Source: a virus
DNA length: 24,932 bases
Virus record (IMG/VR): IMGVR_UViG_3300021425_000182
Coordinates: 1-24,932 of that record
Direction: 5' to 3' (one strand)
Shown: in pieces, positions 13,265-20,892 of the stretch
Numbering within the stretch: the stretch's first letter is position 1
Layout of the letters: every line of letters starts with the position of its first letter
Notes under the pieces: model-generated
Told to the model about the DNA's origin: nothing
Database searches by the model: none
What the model saw: the letters and a program-made list of their open reading frames with translations, nothing else
Position numbers and translations under genes: made by a program

Positions 13265-15307
13265 TTATTTTATTCTGCCTTCTCTTTTTTGCTGAATCTT
13301 CCAAGCTGCGTACATATCAGATCCTTTAAGTTTGATTTCTCCAAACTCTACGGCCAAGCCGCTACCGTATGAAACTGGCTGCATATTATAGGCCATTGGC
13401 TTCATTACATCTTGCAACATCCCACTTAACTTGCTTAATGGTGCAATCACCTCTGGATCTGCACTTGCTCCTTTGTTATCCCCTACTAATGCCAATGTAG
13501 GCCCAAAGGCCAAGCCCCCTTCCGCTAAAGCTGGTATGGCTGCACTTATCTTTGATTTTACCGCCCCTGCTAAAGCCTTCATTGCTATACCAGCAGCTAT
13601 TGCTGCAAATGGATTTTTAAATTCCAAAGCCTGTTTTATTGCAATCATCCCCACACCTGTTTTAATTGCTGCCTCCCCTACTTGCTCCAATATTCCAACT
13701 AAAGGCAGCATAAATGCCCTTGCTGCATTCCCCATTGATGCCGTTCCATCAACTAAGCCAGCTAAACTATCTGAAAAAGCCCCAAAGCTTTCTGATAAGC
13801 CACTTGATATAATACCGCCTATTTCGGTAACATTATCAATTATCCCCGATTTAAGCTCGGCAAAAGTTGTGTTCATGCTTTGCCCCTTTTCCTTCATTAC
13901 TTCATCAAGGCTGCTTATATTCTCGCTAACTAATTTGAATGACTGTGCAGTAAGCTCTGGTAAATCTTTTATTTCTTTAGATATAGGTGCTAAAGCTCCC
14001 CCTGTTGTGCTTGGCGTTTCTATAGCAAAATCAGAACCCCCCAAATCATTATCGGTAGCTAATGGTGTAGTAGGTATTTTTAAAAGATCCTTAAACTTCC
14101 CTTTTAGTGTGTCAATTGTGTCGCCAATGCTTTTAAAACTTGGCTCGTCAATCATATCTGCTGCTTCAAGCTTTTCATCCGCAAAAGCTTCCGAAAGATC
14201 AAACACTTGAACCCCTAAGAATTGCTGTAACTGCTCTAACTTAGATAGTATGAATTTAATGCTTGTAGTAACCTTATTTTTTACGGCTGTCCACATATTT
14301 TGGAATCTACTACTAAATGCCTCCCAATTTGCCCACACATATAAAGCCGCTGCGCCTAATGCCGCTAAACTCAACGCTACAGGATTTAAGGCCAAAACTA
14401 TAAGGTTTTTCATCATTCCGATTGACCCTTGTATAACACTAACAAGTTTTGCTATCGCCAATATAGCTGGCCCGATTGCTGCCGCAAATGCTGCCTTTCT
14501 TATTATGTTCTTCTTCGTTTGCTCATCTAAGCTGCTAAAGTATCTTGTAAGATTGCCAATGTAGGTAGTTAAGTTAGTGATGACTTCTTTTAAATCAAAT
14601 GCGTTTACAATCTCCTTGCCAAGCTCCGCCAACGCTAAAGTGATATTATCTCTTAGTGTTGACATTTTACCATTTATAGTATTTGCTTGCCGCTCAATCC
14701 CCCCTGCAAATTCTGTGTTTCCAATATCTAATAGATACTTTTGTATTTCTGCACTATTCTTTTGAACTGTTGTAGTTACGCCCCTAAATGTAAATGCTAC
14801 CTTATCCCCTTCTGATCTTGCTTTTATACCAAACTCCTTTAACCTCTCAAACTCGCCTACTGCTGCATCTGCTACGGCCTCAACCATCTGATTTAAGCTC
14901 TTACCCATTGACGAAGCAGTATTTCCATAGCTGGTTAAAGCCTCCATTGAAGGATTTAAGCCCATATTCTTCAGCTTAATAAATCCCTCTGTAACCTCTT
15001 GCAGTTGGAATGGTGTTTCTGCCGTAAACTTAGTAATCTGTTTTAAAGCTTGTTTTGCCGCTGTTTCTGACCCTCTAAAGGCAGTTACTAAGCTGGCCTC
15101 TAATGTCTCCATATCTGCTGCAACCTTCACCGCTCCACCGCCTAAAGCAGCCATAGGCAAAGTTAGATTCTGCGTTAGGCTTCTGCCTGTCTTCTCCAAA
15201 TTGCGCTCAAACTTTCTTAGCTGCTTTTGCACCTTATTCAAAGACTTCTCAAAGCCTTTTACTTGCGCCCCTATAACTACGTTAAGTTGTGCTAATGATT
15301 TGCCCAT
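13265..15307 (-). CDS. Tail tape measure protein
   Basis: 680 residues. The N-terminus is a coiled coil (VKGFEKSLNKVQKQLRKFERNLEKTGRSL, about 17-45) followed by a tape-measure core (AALGGGAVKVAADMETLEASLVTAFRG; FQLQEVTEGFIKLKNMGLNPSM). Hydrophobic Ala/Leu-rich segments at about 270-325 and near 560-600 suit membrane interaction at DNA ejection. By the usual rule of about 0.15 nm per residue the tail would be near 100 nm (inference). The start overlaps the end of the chaperone GT frame by 26 bases, a common arrangement. Confidence 0.92.
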   Translation of the reverse strand: MGKSLAQLNVVIGAQVKGFEKSLNKVQKQLRKFERNLEKTGRSLTQNLTLPMAALGGGAVKVAADMETLEASLVTAFRGSETAAKQALKQITKFTAETPFQLQEVTEGFIKLKNMGLNPSMEALTSYGNTASSMGKSLNQMVEAVADAAVGEFERLKEFGIKARSEGDKVAFTFRGVTTTVQKNSAEIQKYLLDIGNTEFAGGIERQANTINGKMSTLRDNITLALAELGKEIVNAFDLKEVITNLTTYIGNLTRYFSSLDEQTKKNIIRKAAFAAAIGPAILAIAKLVSVIQGSIGMMKNLIVLALNPVALSLAALGAAALYVWANWEAFSSRFQNMWTAVKNKVTTSIKFILSKLEQLQQFLGVQVFDLSEAFADEKLEAADMIDEPSFKSIGDTIDTLKGKFKDLLKIPTTPLATDNDLGGSDFAIETPSTTGGALAPISKEIKDLPELTAQSFKLVSENISSLDEVMKEKGQSMNTTFAELKSGIIDNVTEIGGIISSGLSESFGAFSDSLAGLVDGTASMGNAARAFMLPLVGILEQVGEAAIKTGVGMIAIKQALEFKNPFAAIAAGIAMKALAGAVKSKISAAIPALAEGGLAFGPTLALVGDNKGASADPEVIAPLSKLSGMLQDVMKPMAYNMQPVSYGSGLAVEFGEIKLKGSDMYAAWKIQQKREGRIK

Positions 15308-15635
15308 CTGCTTTTTTTATGTAAACTGGTTCACCGTTCATTCTTGCGGCTTCATTTAGCAATGCCATTAACTGCTCGTCACTATATTCTTTAGATTCCT
15401 TTTCGCCCTCTAAGCTACTCCAAAATCTTTGCCTATCGTGATCTTTCATATATGGCGTTGTCGCTACTTGTCCAGCTAATATTGCTAAGTTCTTTTGTCT
15501 TTCAACTTGCAACATTTCCTTTTTTTGATACGCAGCAATAATGGTGAAAACATTTCTTAGAGAGGCATGGTTAAATTCATATAAACTAAGACCTATATGA
15601 CCGCACCACACCCCTCTAAGCTTTGAAACCGTCAA
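15282..15635 (-). CDS. Tail assembly chaperone, downstream (T) frame
   Basis: 118 codons if begun at the TTG at 15635, but there is no ATG start, and the reading frame is open upstream to the slip site at 15674-15668. It is most likely made only as a fusion to the upstream chaperone by a -1 frameshift, giving about 235 residues in total (15988 to 15668, then to 15282). The T part is helical (NHASLRNVFTIIAAYQKKEM; SDEQLMALLNEAARM) and lies between the G-type gene and the tape measure. In the lambda model the fusion binds the tape measure and tube subunits during tail assembly and is absent from virions. Confidence 0.85.
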   Translation of the reverse strand: MTVSKLRGVWCGHIGLSLYEFNHASLRNVFTIIAAYQKKEMLQVERQKNLAILAGQVATTPYMKDHDRQRFWSSLEGEKESKEYSDEQLMALLNEAARMNGEPVYIKKADGQIISTT

Positions 15636-15640
15636 GGCTT

Positions 15641-15988
15641 CTATGTCTTCGTCTTGCTGCTTTTCGGCTTTTTTTCGCTATCATCTTTCGCTTCGTTAGG
15701 CATTGATTTCATAATGTGATTTGCCACAAATTCAACATCAAAACCAACTACTACGGCCAACTGATCAACGGTTATAGACAACTCTTTGCCCATCACTCTA
15801 TGCCCATATTCCAACATAAAATGAAGCAACTTAATCATCTTACTTACCGACTGCCCTGTACCAAGATACTCACCAATATCGCTTAATTGCTTGCCCTCTC
15901 GTTCCAAGAACTCTTCAAGGCCAGCCATGTTCAGCTCACAAGGATACTTCTGCCCTTGTATCTCAATTTGTCCTATTTCAATATTCAT
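15641..15988 (-). CDS. Tail assembly chaperone, upstream (G-like) frame
   Basis: 115 residues. A compact domain (IEIQGQKYPCELNMAGLEEF, SKMIKLLHFMLEYGHRV, DQLAVVVGFDVEFVANHIMK) is followed by a Lys/Ser-rich tail at 101-115 (DDSEKKPKSSKTKT). It belongs by position and pattern to the small tail-chaperone proteins of siphoviruses. The last codons contain GAA AAA AAG, within which A AAA AAG allows a -1 shift into the next frame. The normal product should be made in excess of the fusion. Confidence 0.83.
   Translation of the reverse strand: MNIEIGQIEIQGQKYPCELNMAGLEEFLEREGKQLSDIGEYLGTGQSVSKMIKLLHFMLEYGHRVMGKELSITVDQLAVVVGFDVEFVANHIMKSMPNEAKDDSEKKPKSSKTKT
15668..15674 (-). promoter_or_regulatory. 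Programmed -1 frameshift site A AAA AAG
   Basis: The minus strand reads GAA AAA AAG CCG in the G frame (codons 105-107). The X XXY YYZ heptamer A AAA AAG is in register. After slipping, the frame continues GCC GAA AAG CAG CAA GAC GAA without a stop into the T frame at 15635. A weak hairpin (GAAGCC/GGTTTC, 5-base loop) lies roughly 25-35 bases downstream. The G-frame stop TAG is close behind, as usual for this recoding. Confidence 0.85.
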
Positions 15989-16017
15989 ATATAAATTAAT
16001 TTAATTCCTTTTCATCA

Positions 16018-16455
16018 TTAGGCCTCTGTTCCTGTTGCTGGTACTTCACAACCTTGGAAAGTAGCATTCCATGTGTTTAGACCTCCTTTGTTCACACCTG
16101 TATAAGTTAATGAACTTACAATAACATCGCCTGTTATGTAATCATCTCCTGTTGTGCCTCCTAAGACTACTTTCAGCGCAAATTTAGCTCCACTCAAAAC
16201 AAGTGCATGAAAATCCATACCGCCCAAAGTGCTATCTAATGCAAGTAAACCTGTTATTGATGCTGTCCATCTTACTAATCCGCTTGTATAGTCTACACCG
16301 TCATTAGCTTGCGACATACAAATCTTTTCAATTAAATCATTAGTTACCTCATAACTAACATCCGTAGCACAAGCTATTGTAACATAGCTTGTTCCTCCTG
16401 CTATATCGGCCTGTAAATATACGCTGCCGCCTGTTAAAACTCCTGTAGTTGCCAT
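16018..16455 (-). CDS. Major tail tube protein
   Basis: 145 residues, Thr/Gly/Val-rich and beta-dominated (GGSVYLQADIAGGTSYVTIA; SLTYTGVNKGGLNTWNATFQG). This is the composition and C-terminal N-x-T-W-N-A-x-F-Q pattern seen in tube proteins of the TP901-1/lambda type. It sits between the tail-terminator region and the chaperones, where the tube gene is expected. No sheath gene follows, so a non-contractile tail is implied. Confidence 0.85.
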   Translation of the reverse strand: MATTGVLTGGSVYLQADIAGGTSYVTIACATDVSYEVTNDLIEKICMSQANDGVDYTSGLVRWTASITGLLALDSTLGGMDFHALVLSGAKFALKVVLGGTTGDDYITGDVIVSSLTYTGVNKGGLNTWNATFQGCEVPATGTEA

Positions 16456-16492
16456 ATCTCTTATTTATTATTTAATTATAGATTTCAAAATT

Positions 16493-16708
16493 TTATGCTG
16501 ATTTAGTCTTGGTATCATCTTTTTTACCTTTTTTTTCAATAGTTGCCTCTTCAAACGGCTTTGGCCAATTATTCCAAAGTGCAACTTTGTCTCCGTATTT
16601 CTCGATATAGTGTATAGGATCACTTGTATGAATTACTCTCCCTTTCGTTAGCATATTGCGCCCAAATTTGATAGGTGACTTGACGTATAAATGATTATTT
16701 GCAGCCAT
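16493..16708 (-). CDS. Small structural-region protein, 71 residues
   Basis: Begins MAANNHLYVKSPIKFGRN, contains an aromatic segment (ALWNNWPKPFEEA) and ends in a Lys/Asp-rich tail (KKGKKDDTKTKSA). No named family. It lies between the tail-terminator-like gene and the tube gene, in line with them. It may be a minor tail or connector protein. Coding confidence comes from its clean spacing (20 bases upstream, 37 downstream) and position. Confidence 0.65.
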   Translation of the reverse strand: MAANNHLYVKSPIKFGRNMLTKGRVIHTSDPIHYIEKYGDKVALWNNWPKPFEEATIEKKGKKDDTKTKSA

Positions 16709-16728
16709 ATTTTAATTTGTTATGTCTT

Positions 16729-17142
16729 TTAATCTATATCCGATTTTATTTTAAAATTATACTTCACTACAACAAAATATCTACCTACACCATCGCCAAA
16801 CAAATCTTTATCATAGCCCTCGTGATCTGTGCCAATATAGGTGATATCCTGCACCGTCATTGTATCGTTGATATAAGGTGTTGCTACTGCTTCAAGTTCT
16901 TTTCTAATGTTCTGCACTAACGTATCCAAATCGTCTGGACTATCGTCAAACACATATAAATTGAAGTTGACATCCTCTATACAATTCTTGCCTATAAATG
17001 ATTGTATAGGCTCAACGGCTTTAGTATATGCAATTGCTGGCAGTTCTGTCCCCTGCGCTATAGTTACAGGCATAATCTTATTAGCAAAGGCTATATATGT
17101 CCCTGCGCTTAACAAATCATATATGATCTTGCCGTAATTCAT
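16729..17142 (-). CDS. Tail terminator/completion protein (DUF3168-like)
   Basis: 137 residues. MNYGKIIYDLLSAG at the start, IAQGTELPAIAYT, and the acidic VFDDSPDDLDTLVQNIRKEL segment, then GRYFVVVKYNFKI at the end, match the short alpha/beta fold of tail-completion proteins (lambda gpU / DUF3168 type). These cap the tube and join it to the head. It overlaps the gp10-like gene by 4 bases. Confidence 0.78.
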   Translation of the reverse strand: MNYGKIIYDLLSAGTYIAFANKIMPVTIAQGTELPAIAYTKAVEPIQSFIGKNCIEDVNFNLYVFDDSPDDLDTLVQNIRKELEAVATPYINDTMTVQDITYIGTDHEGYDKDLFGDGVGRYFVVVKYNFKIKSDID

Positions 17143-17654
17143 TTTACTTGCTTATCAATTTGCTTTTTTAGTTCGCTTTCTATATTTCTTAAAACCGTGC
17201 TACCTGTTTCCTTCCATGCATTAGCCAAAAAAGGATTTGCTGCCGAATGCTTTGTTCCTCCTTCAACCATATGAGCATAATAGCCATCAACCTTGTTGCC
17301 GCCAAATTCTTCGACTGGTGACCTTTTGCGCCCTTTTTTAACTTTAGGGCCAATTAAAATTGCGTCAACCAGTCTTCTTAATGCAATCTTCCTAATTGAT
17401 CTTTTTAAGTTGCCACGCTTATAAGTTGCAACAACCTTGCCCATGCCTTTAGGTGCTTTTAACCTACCGCTTACCTTTGGTGTGTTATATCTTTTTGTAT
17501 CATATTTAAATACAGGCGCATTAGCTTTGGCTTTAGCAATGTAGACCTTAGATGACTTTGTAAGTATTTTCTTTAAAGTCTTATTATCAAAGCTGTTTGC
17601 AAGCTTTCCAATGTTTTTAATCAATTCTTTGTGGCCTTCTAATGTCATCGCCAT
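17139..17654 (-). CDS. HK97 gp10-like head-tail protein
   Basis: 171 residues and very basic. KELIKNIGKLANSF at the N-terminus, AKANAPVF..TGRLK-like segment (PKVSGRLKAPKGM, LKRSIRKIALRR) and GYYAHMVEGGTKHSAANPFL near 124-143 are typical of the HK97 gp10 family. There, the Y(A)xxVE(x)GT..xxxxPF pattern is the signature. The role is head-tail joining or tail completion. It follows the head-closure gene by a single base. Confidence 0.85.
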   Translation of the reverse strand: MAMTLEGHKELIKNIGKLANSFDNKTLKKILTKSSKVYIAKAKANAPVFKYDTKRYNTPKVSGRLKAPKGMGKVVATYKRGNLKRSIRKIALRRLVDAILIGPKVKKGRKRSPVEEFGGNKVDGYYAHMVEGGTKHSAANPFLANAWKETGSTVLRNIESELKKQIDKQVK

Positions 17655-17655
17655 A

Positions 17656-18009
17656 TCAGTTATCTTTATTTACTATAGTTTTCAATTCCATTAAACTATC
17701 TAAATTGATTTCCTCAATGCCTATGATATCATACAACTTACCTTTGTACCGCACCCTGTCCAGTTCAGTTATAGCTAAATCGCCTCTATACTTAATAATC
17801 CAATCAACTGAAGCAAATGATGCTGTTTGCATTTCATCAACATTTTCTTTAAACTTCGCTTGATTTTTTCTATGCGCCCAAACGGTAGCAAGCACCGCCC
17901 AAGCTGACTGCTTGTGGCCTGTTGCACTTGTTGTTAAAGTCTGCCGCATAATGTCTATACGCCTGTTGCGCCTACCTATTTGGGGTGATATGTTATATAT
18001 CATACTCAT
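17656..18009 (-). CDS. Head closure protein (head-tail joining family)
   Basis: 117 residues. The start (MIYNISPQIGRRNRRIDIMR), a central VWAHRKNQAKF and the sequence WIIKYRGDLAITELDRVRYKGKLYDIIGI have the pattern of SPP1 gp16/HK97 head-closure proteins: a small beta barrel with a conserved R(V)xYxGxxYxI segment. It would seal the connector after packaging. ATGA overlap with the connector gene. Confidence 0.82.
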   Translation of the reverse strand: MSMIYNISPQIGRRNRRIDIMRQTLTTSATGHKQSAWAVLATVWAHRKNQAKFKENVDEMQTASFASVDWIIKYRGDLAITELDRVRYKGKLYDIIGIEEINLDSLMELKTIVNKDN

Positions 18010-18575
18010 ACCCTCGCAAATTCCATCTTATAATCACGAAGCAAATACATTGATGCTGTTACATATTTATCTATATAATTAGGCACACCATCCTCCCTAT
18101 GTGTGTACATTGATGCAAGCTTTAATCGTATCGCTTGAACGATTTGTGCAGGAACATCAGAAGGACTTTCTCCAAATCCTGACGTATATTCAAGTTCAAT
18201 GGCATTCAAGACATTATCAACTACTGGCAAGCTGTAATCAGAATCAATTAATATACGTGCTGGTGAACTATATAGATCCAACGAATACACATCGCTACTT
18301 AAAACACTATAAGCATCATCAGCAAAATACTTTATACTCGTTATCGCAATCGGATTGCGCTGCAAATACATTAGCCTATGCCAGCAATCATAATGCTCTA
18401 CAATTGTCGTTGTAGTTAAGCATATGTTGCAATGCTTCTCAACCCATTCACGGCTCGCAGTAATCAAAGAAGTAATCAAACTATCTTCAATAGTTTCATC
18501 TTCTTCAATCTTTAACCAAGCTTTAGCCTCTGATAAAGAAATAGGTTCAACAACTGCTGGCGTTTTAATGTACAT
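18006..18575 (-). CDS. Head-tail connector protein (gp6-like adaptor)
   Basis: 189 residues. PISLSEAKAWLKIEEDETIEDSL at 11-33, then ITSLITASREWVEKHCN, are diagnostic of the gp6/gp15 adaptor family that binds below the portal. The ELEYTSGFGESPSDVPAQIVQAIRLKLASMYTHRE segment (about 134-168) is also typical. It shares one base of stop/start (TAATG) with the gene before it. Confidence 0.87.
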   Translation of the reverse strand: MYIKTPAVVEPISLSEAKAWLKIEEDETIEDSLITSLITASREWVEKHCNICLTTTTIVEHYDCWHRLMYLQRNPIAITSIKYFADDAYSVLSSDVYSLDLYSSPARILIDSDYSLPVVDNVLNAIELEYTSGFGESPSDVPAQIVQAIRLKLASMYTHREDGVPNYIDKYVTASMYLLRDYKMEFARV

Positions 18576-18913
18576 TATCCTGCTTTAGAACTTGTTTTTT
18601 CGTATTTGCTCTTACTTGTAGTACTTTTCACAATCGGATTAAAAGCAGCCTTTGCCATGCCTTGCTTGCTCTTCGCTATCTTTTCTTGCTCCTTTCTAAA
18701 TAGTGCCGTTTGTTTAGCGTAAGCCGTTTCTACCTTCTTTAGCTTGTCTTGCTTTTCATTGTATGCCTTTTCACTCAATGCCGATCCTACTTTTATCAAT
18801 GCATCGGCATACTCTTTTTTAACATTTGCCCATCCTGCTGGTAGTGTTCCTGTTGTTCCGCTTGGGTGATACTTCGCAGGGCAAGTAATTGAGCTTGGTA
18901 AGAATATTTTCAT
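18575..18913 (-). CDS. Small lysine-rich head-region protein
   Basis: 112 residues. The first 30 (ITCPAKYHPSGTTGTLPAGW) could be a small folded piece. The remainder is a Lys/Ala/Glu-rich helix, likely coiled coil (YNEKQDKLKKVETAYAKQTALFRKEQEKIAKSK). No family assigned. Its position between major capsid and connector, common for small head or decoration proteins, suggests a virion or assembly role. A hairpin separates it from the capsid gene. Confidence 0.65.
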   Translation of the reverse strand: MKIFLPSSITCPAKYHPSGTTGTLPAGWANVKKEYADALIKVGSALSEKAYNEKQDKLKKVETAYAKQTALFRKEQEKIAKSKQGMAKAAFNPIVKSTTSKSKYEKTSSKAG

Positions 18914-18929
18914 GTTTTATTTTTAATAA

Positions 18930-18956
18930 GGGCAGCCGATAAACTACGGCTACCCC
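18930..18956 (-). terminator. Hairpin after the major capsid gene (weak or partial terminator)
   Basis: On the minus strand GGGTAGCCG and CGGCTGCCC pair over 9 positions (one G-T) around an 8-base loop, 31 bases after the capsid stop. Only a mixed T/A tail (TTATTAAAA) follows. It may partly terminate transcription or protect the abundant capsid mRNA; which one is inference. Confidence 0.55.
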
Positions 18957-18986
18957 AAATGAATTAAACTAACTGAAATAGACTTC

Positions 18987-20258
18987 TTAGGCTACTGCTA
19001 AAGATCTGATTGCCCTGTCATCTCGTAATACTGCATCTATTCTCATCAATGCTAAGAACACAACAATATCTTCTTCAAAGTAGCGTTCCGCACTTCTCTT
19101 TAAAGTTGTACCTCTTGCAATTCTGATTCTATACTTGCTGAAGTCTCCAAATAGCGCACAAATATTTGAGCTTGTACCAGAATCGGCCATGTAGTCATTT
19201 ATAAAAAATGAATGCCCTAAAATTGTGTCTGGCTTATCTTCTCTTGCGCTGACATTTAATAATGGCCTACCGTCATTATCTTTTAGCTTCTCTAACAAAG
19301 CACAAGTTGCATCGTTAAACATAAATGATGCATTTCTTCTGTAAGCCCTGTTCACGCTGTACTTTAGATCCGCTAACTTGTCATATGTCCATGTGTCTGC
19401 AACAATAGTGATTCCCGAAGCCGTCACCGACTGCGTTAGCCCTGCATTTGATGCTCCTATGTGTGTGCTACCAGCATGACCTATTGTCATATCGCTGTTC
19501 ACGATATCCGTAATACGATCAGTAGCTACCTCGCTAATATCTGTTAAAATATTATAAGCTTGATCCTCTACAAGTTCAGTTGATACCCCAATCAATCCAG
19601 AACCGTACTTGTGCGCTCCGATTGATTTTTGACCAAAAGTCATGTTCACCGTTGTTGATGCTGTAGCCTCTCCTACACGTTGACCAGTTACGGCAGTCTC
19701 ATCGAGTGAAGGCATAAGCATTGTCTCACCGCTTGAAGTTCTGATAACCTCACCAGCTTCCATGAATGCACTACGTGCTTCCATTGCTTTTATCAAAACA
19801 GAATCAAAGCTGTCATCAACTAAATAGCCACCTAAATTATTAGTGCCTACTACTTGATTTCTATGCTCACCCCTGTAATCTGATTTGCCATTGCTTCTGA
19901 ATCCAGCTTTAAGCGTTGCACGTTCTTCTTTTGTCAAACCTTGCTTACCATATCGCACGTATTTATTAAACACATCGCCATAAGTTGCTTCTTTGCCGTT
20001 TTTCTCTCTAAACTCTGATTGATCTTTTACCTCTTGTAAAATTTCCTTTTGATCTGCTCTTGATTTTAGATCCTCTTCAAGCATTTTAGCTTTTTCTAAT
20101 CGGCTACGTAGTGAAGCACGATCGTCAACCATTTTAGACCACTTTACATCCTCATCTTGTGTAAAGCCTCTGTTCTCCTTTTCGGCAGCATTGTATAAAG
20201 ATTCCATCTTTGAAGCAATACTGCGCAATTCATTTTGTAATTCTATTGAATTAGGCAT
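18987..20258 (-). CDS. Major capsid protein, HK97 fold
   Basis: 423 residues from the ATG at 20258. A longer frame with a TTG at 20300 would overlap the protease end and add an AT-rich non-conserved stretch, so the ATG is preferred. Residues 1 to about 115 form a charged helical delta/scaffold domain (IELQNELRSIASKMESLY ...). The mature part begins near GTNNLGGYLVDDSF, the usual N-arm pattern. The E-loop and P-domain region follows, and the end (ERYFEEDIVVFLALMRIDAVLRDDRAI) is typical. The delta domain would be removed by the upstream protease. Followed by a hairpin at 18930-18956. Confidence 0.92.
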   Translation of the reverse strand: MPNSIELQNELRSIASKMESLYNAAEKENRGFTQDEDVKWSKMVDDRASLRSRLEKAKMLEEDLKSRADQKEILQEVKDQSEFREKNGKEATYGDVFNKYVRYGKQGLTKEERATLKAGFRSNGKSDYRGEHRNQVVGTNNLGGYLVDDSFDSVLIKAMEARSAFMEAGEVIRTSSGETMLMPSLDETAVTGQRVGEATASTTVNMTFGQKSIGAHKYGSGLIGVSTELVEDQAYNILTDISEVATDRITDIVNSDMTIGHAGSTHIGASNAGLTQSVTASGITIVADTWTYDKLADLKYSVNRAYRRNASFMFNDATCALLEKLKDNDGRPLLNVSAREDKPDTILGHSFFINDYMADSGTSSNICALFGDFSKYRIRIARGTTLKRSAERYFEEDIVVFLALMRIDAVLRDDRAIRSLAVA

Positions 20259-20274
20259 TTTAAAATATTTATAA

Positions 20275-20892
20275 TTATAAAAGAATAGAATCTTCTGCAA
20301 TTAGCTGAAGAAACCTTTTTTTCTTATTCATTTCGTTTTTTACCTCTTCCTCTTTTTTGCTAATTTCCTTTGTAGCTTCAAAACTTCTTAATGCTACGCT
20401 TGTATCTTGATAGGCTGGATATGTCACGGGTGCAACATCAAGTATCTCCTTAAACCTCACGATTTCCCTCAACTCGTTTTCACCGTCCTTTTCTTTCCAA
20501 TTTTGCTCGTCAATGTAGAACGCAAATGAAGATTGACTTATAGTCCCTGTCCTTACATTCTCAACGAAGGCAGGATGTACAGATTCTTTCACTCTGTAGC
20601 TATAGTATAACCCTTTTTCATCTACTCTTAAATCAAGATTGCCCTTCCCTTTGTTCCATCGTGCCATGACGTAGTTCGGATCATGGTTTACACACGCCCT
20701 AACGTCCATTTGATTTAACTCTTCTTGTGTGATTGCACCTCTAAGTATTACTTCATTATACCAGCCCATATCCGTGCGGCTGTTAAACAAAAAGGCATAT
20801 CCTTCAACAGTTACATAATCCTCTTGGTCTTCTTTCTTTGCCCTTAATTCAGCCGTGCCAATATTTCTTTTTTCGATATTATTCTTGCTCAT
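20275..20892 (-). CDS. HK97-family prohead protease
   Basis: 205 residues. VTVEGYAFLFNSRTDMGWYNEVILRGA at 27-53 is the typical N-terminal core. The catalytic His is seen in VNHDPNYVMAR (H70) and the Ser in TISQSSFAF (S121/S122), with DVAPVTYPAYQDTSVALRS (152-170) as the conserved strand. The protease cuts the capsid delta domain and itself during prohead maturation. The last 35 residues are Lys/Glu-rich. It overlaps the portal gene by 14 bases. Confidence 0.92.
   Translation of the reverse strand: MSKNNIEKRNIGTAELRAKKEDQEDYVTVEGYAFLFNSRTDMGWYNEVILRGAITQEELNQMDVRACVNHDPNYVMARWNKGKGNLDLRVDEKGLYYSYRVKESVHPAFVENVRTGTISQSSFAFYIDEQNWKEKDGENELREIVRFKEILDVAPVTYPAYQDTSVALRSFEATKEISKKEEEVKNEMNKKKRFLQLIAEDSILL

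Noticed and set aside
13431-14210. 259-codon open frame on the plus strand
   Set aside because: It is antisense to the tape measure gene, whose Ala/Lys/Gly-rich codons leave the opposite frame open. The translation is low-complexity Ala/Ser/Pro/Ile without a domain, and no plus-strand neighbours exist.
20259-20300. Extended start of the capsid gene at TTG 20300
   Set aside because: The extra 14 residues (rich in Phe, Tyr, Lys) overlap the protease end and come from AT-rich spacer. The ATG at 20258 gives the usual delta-domain start.
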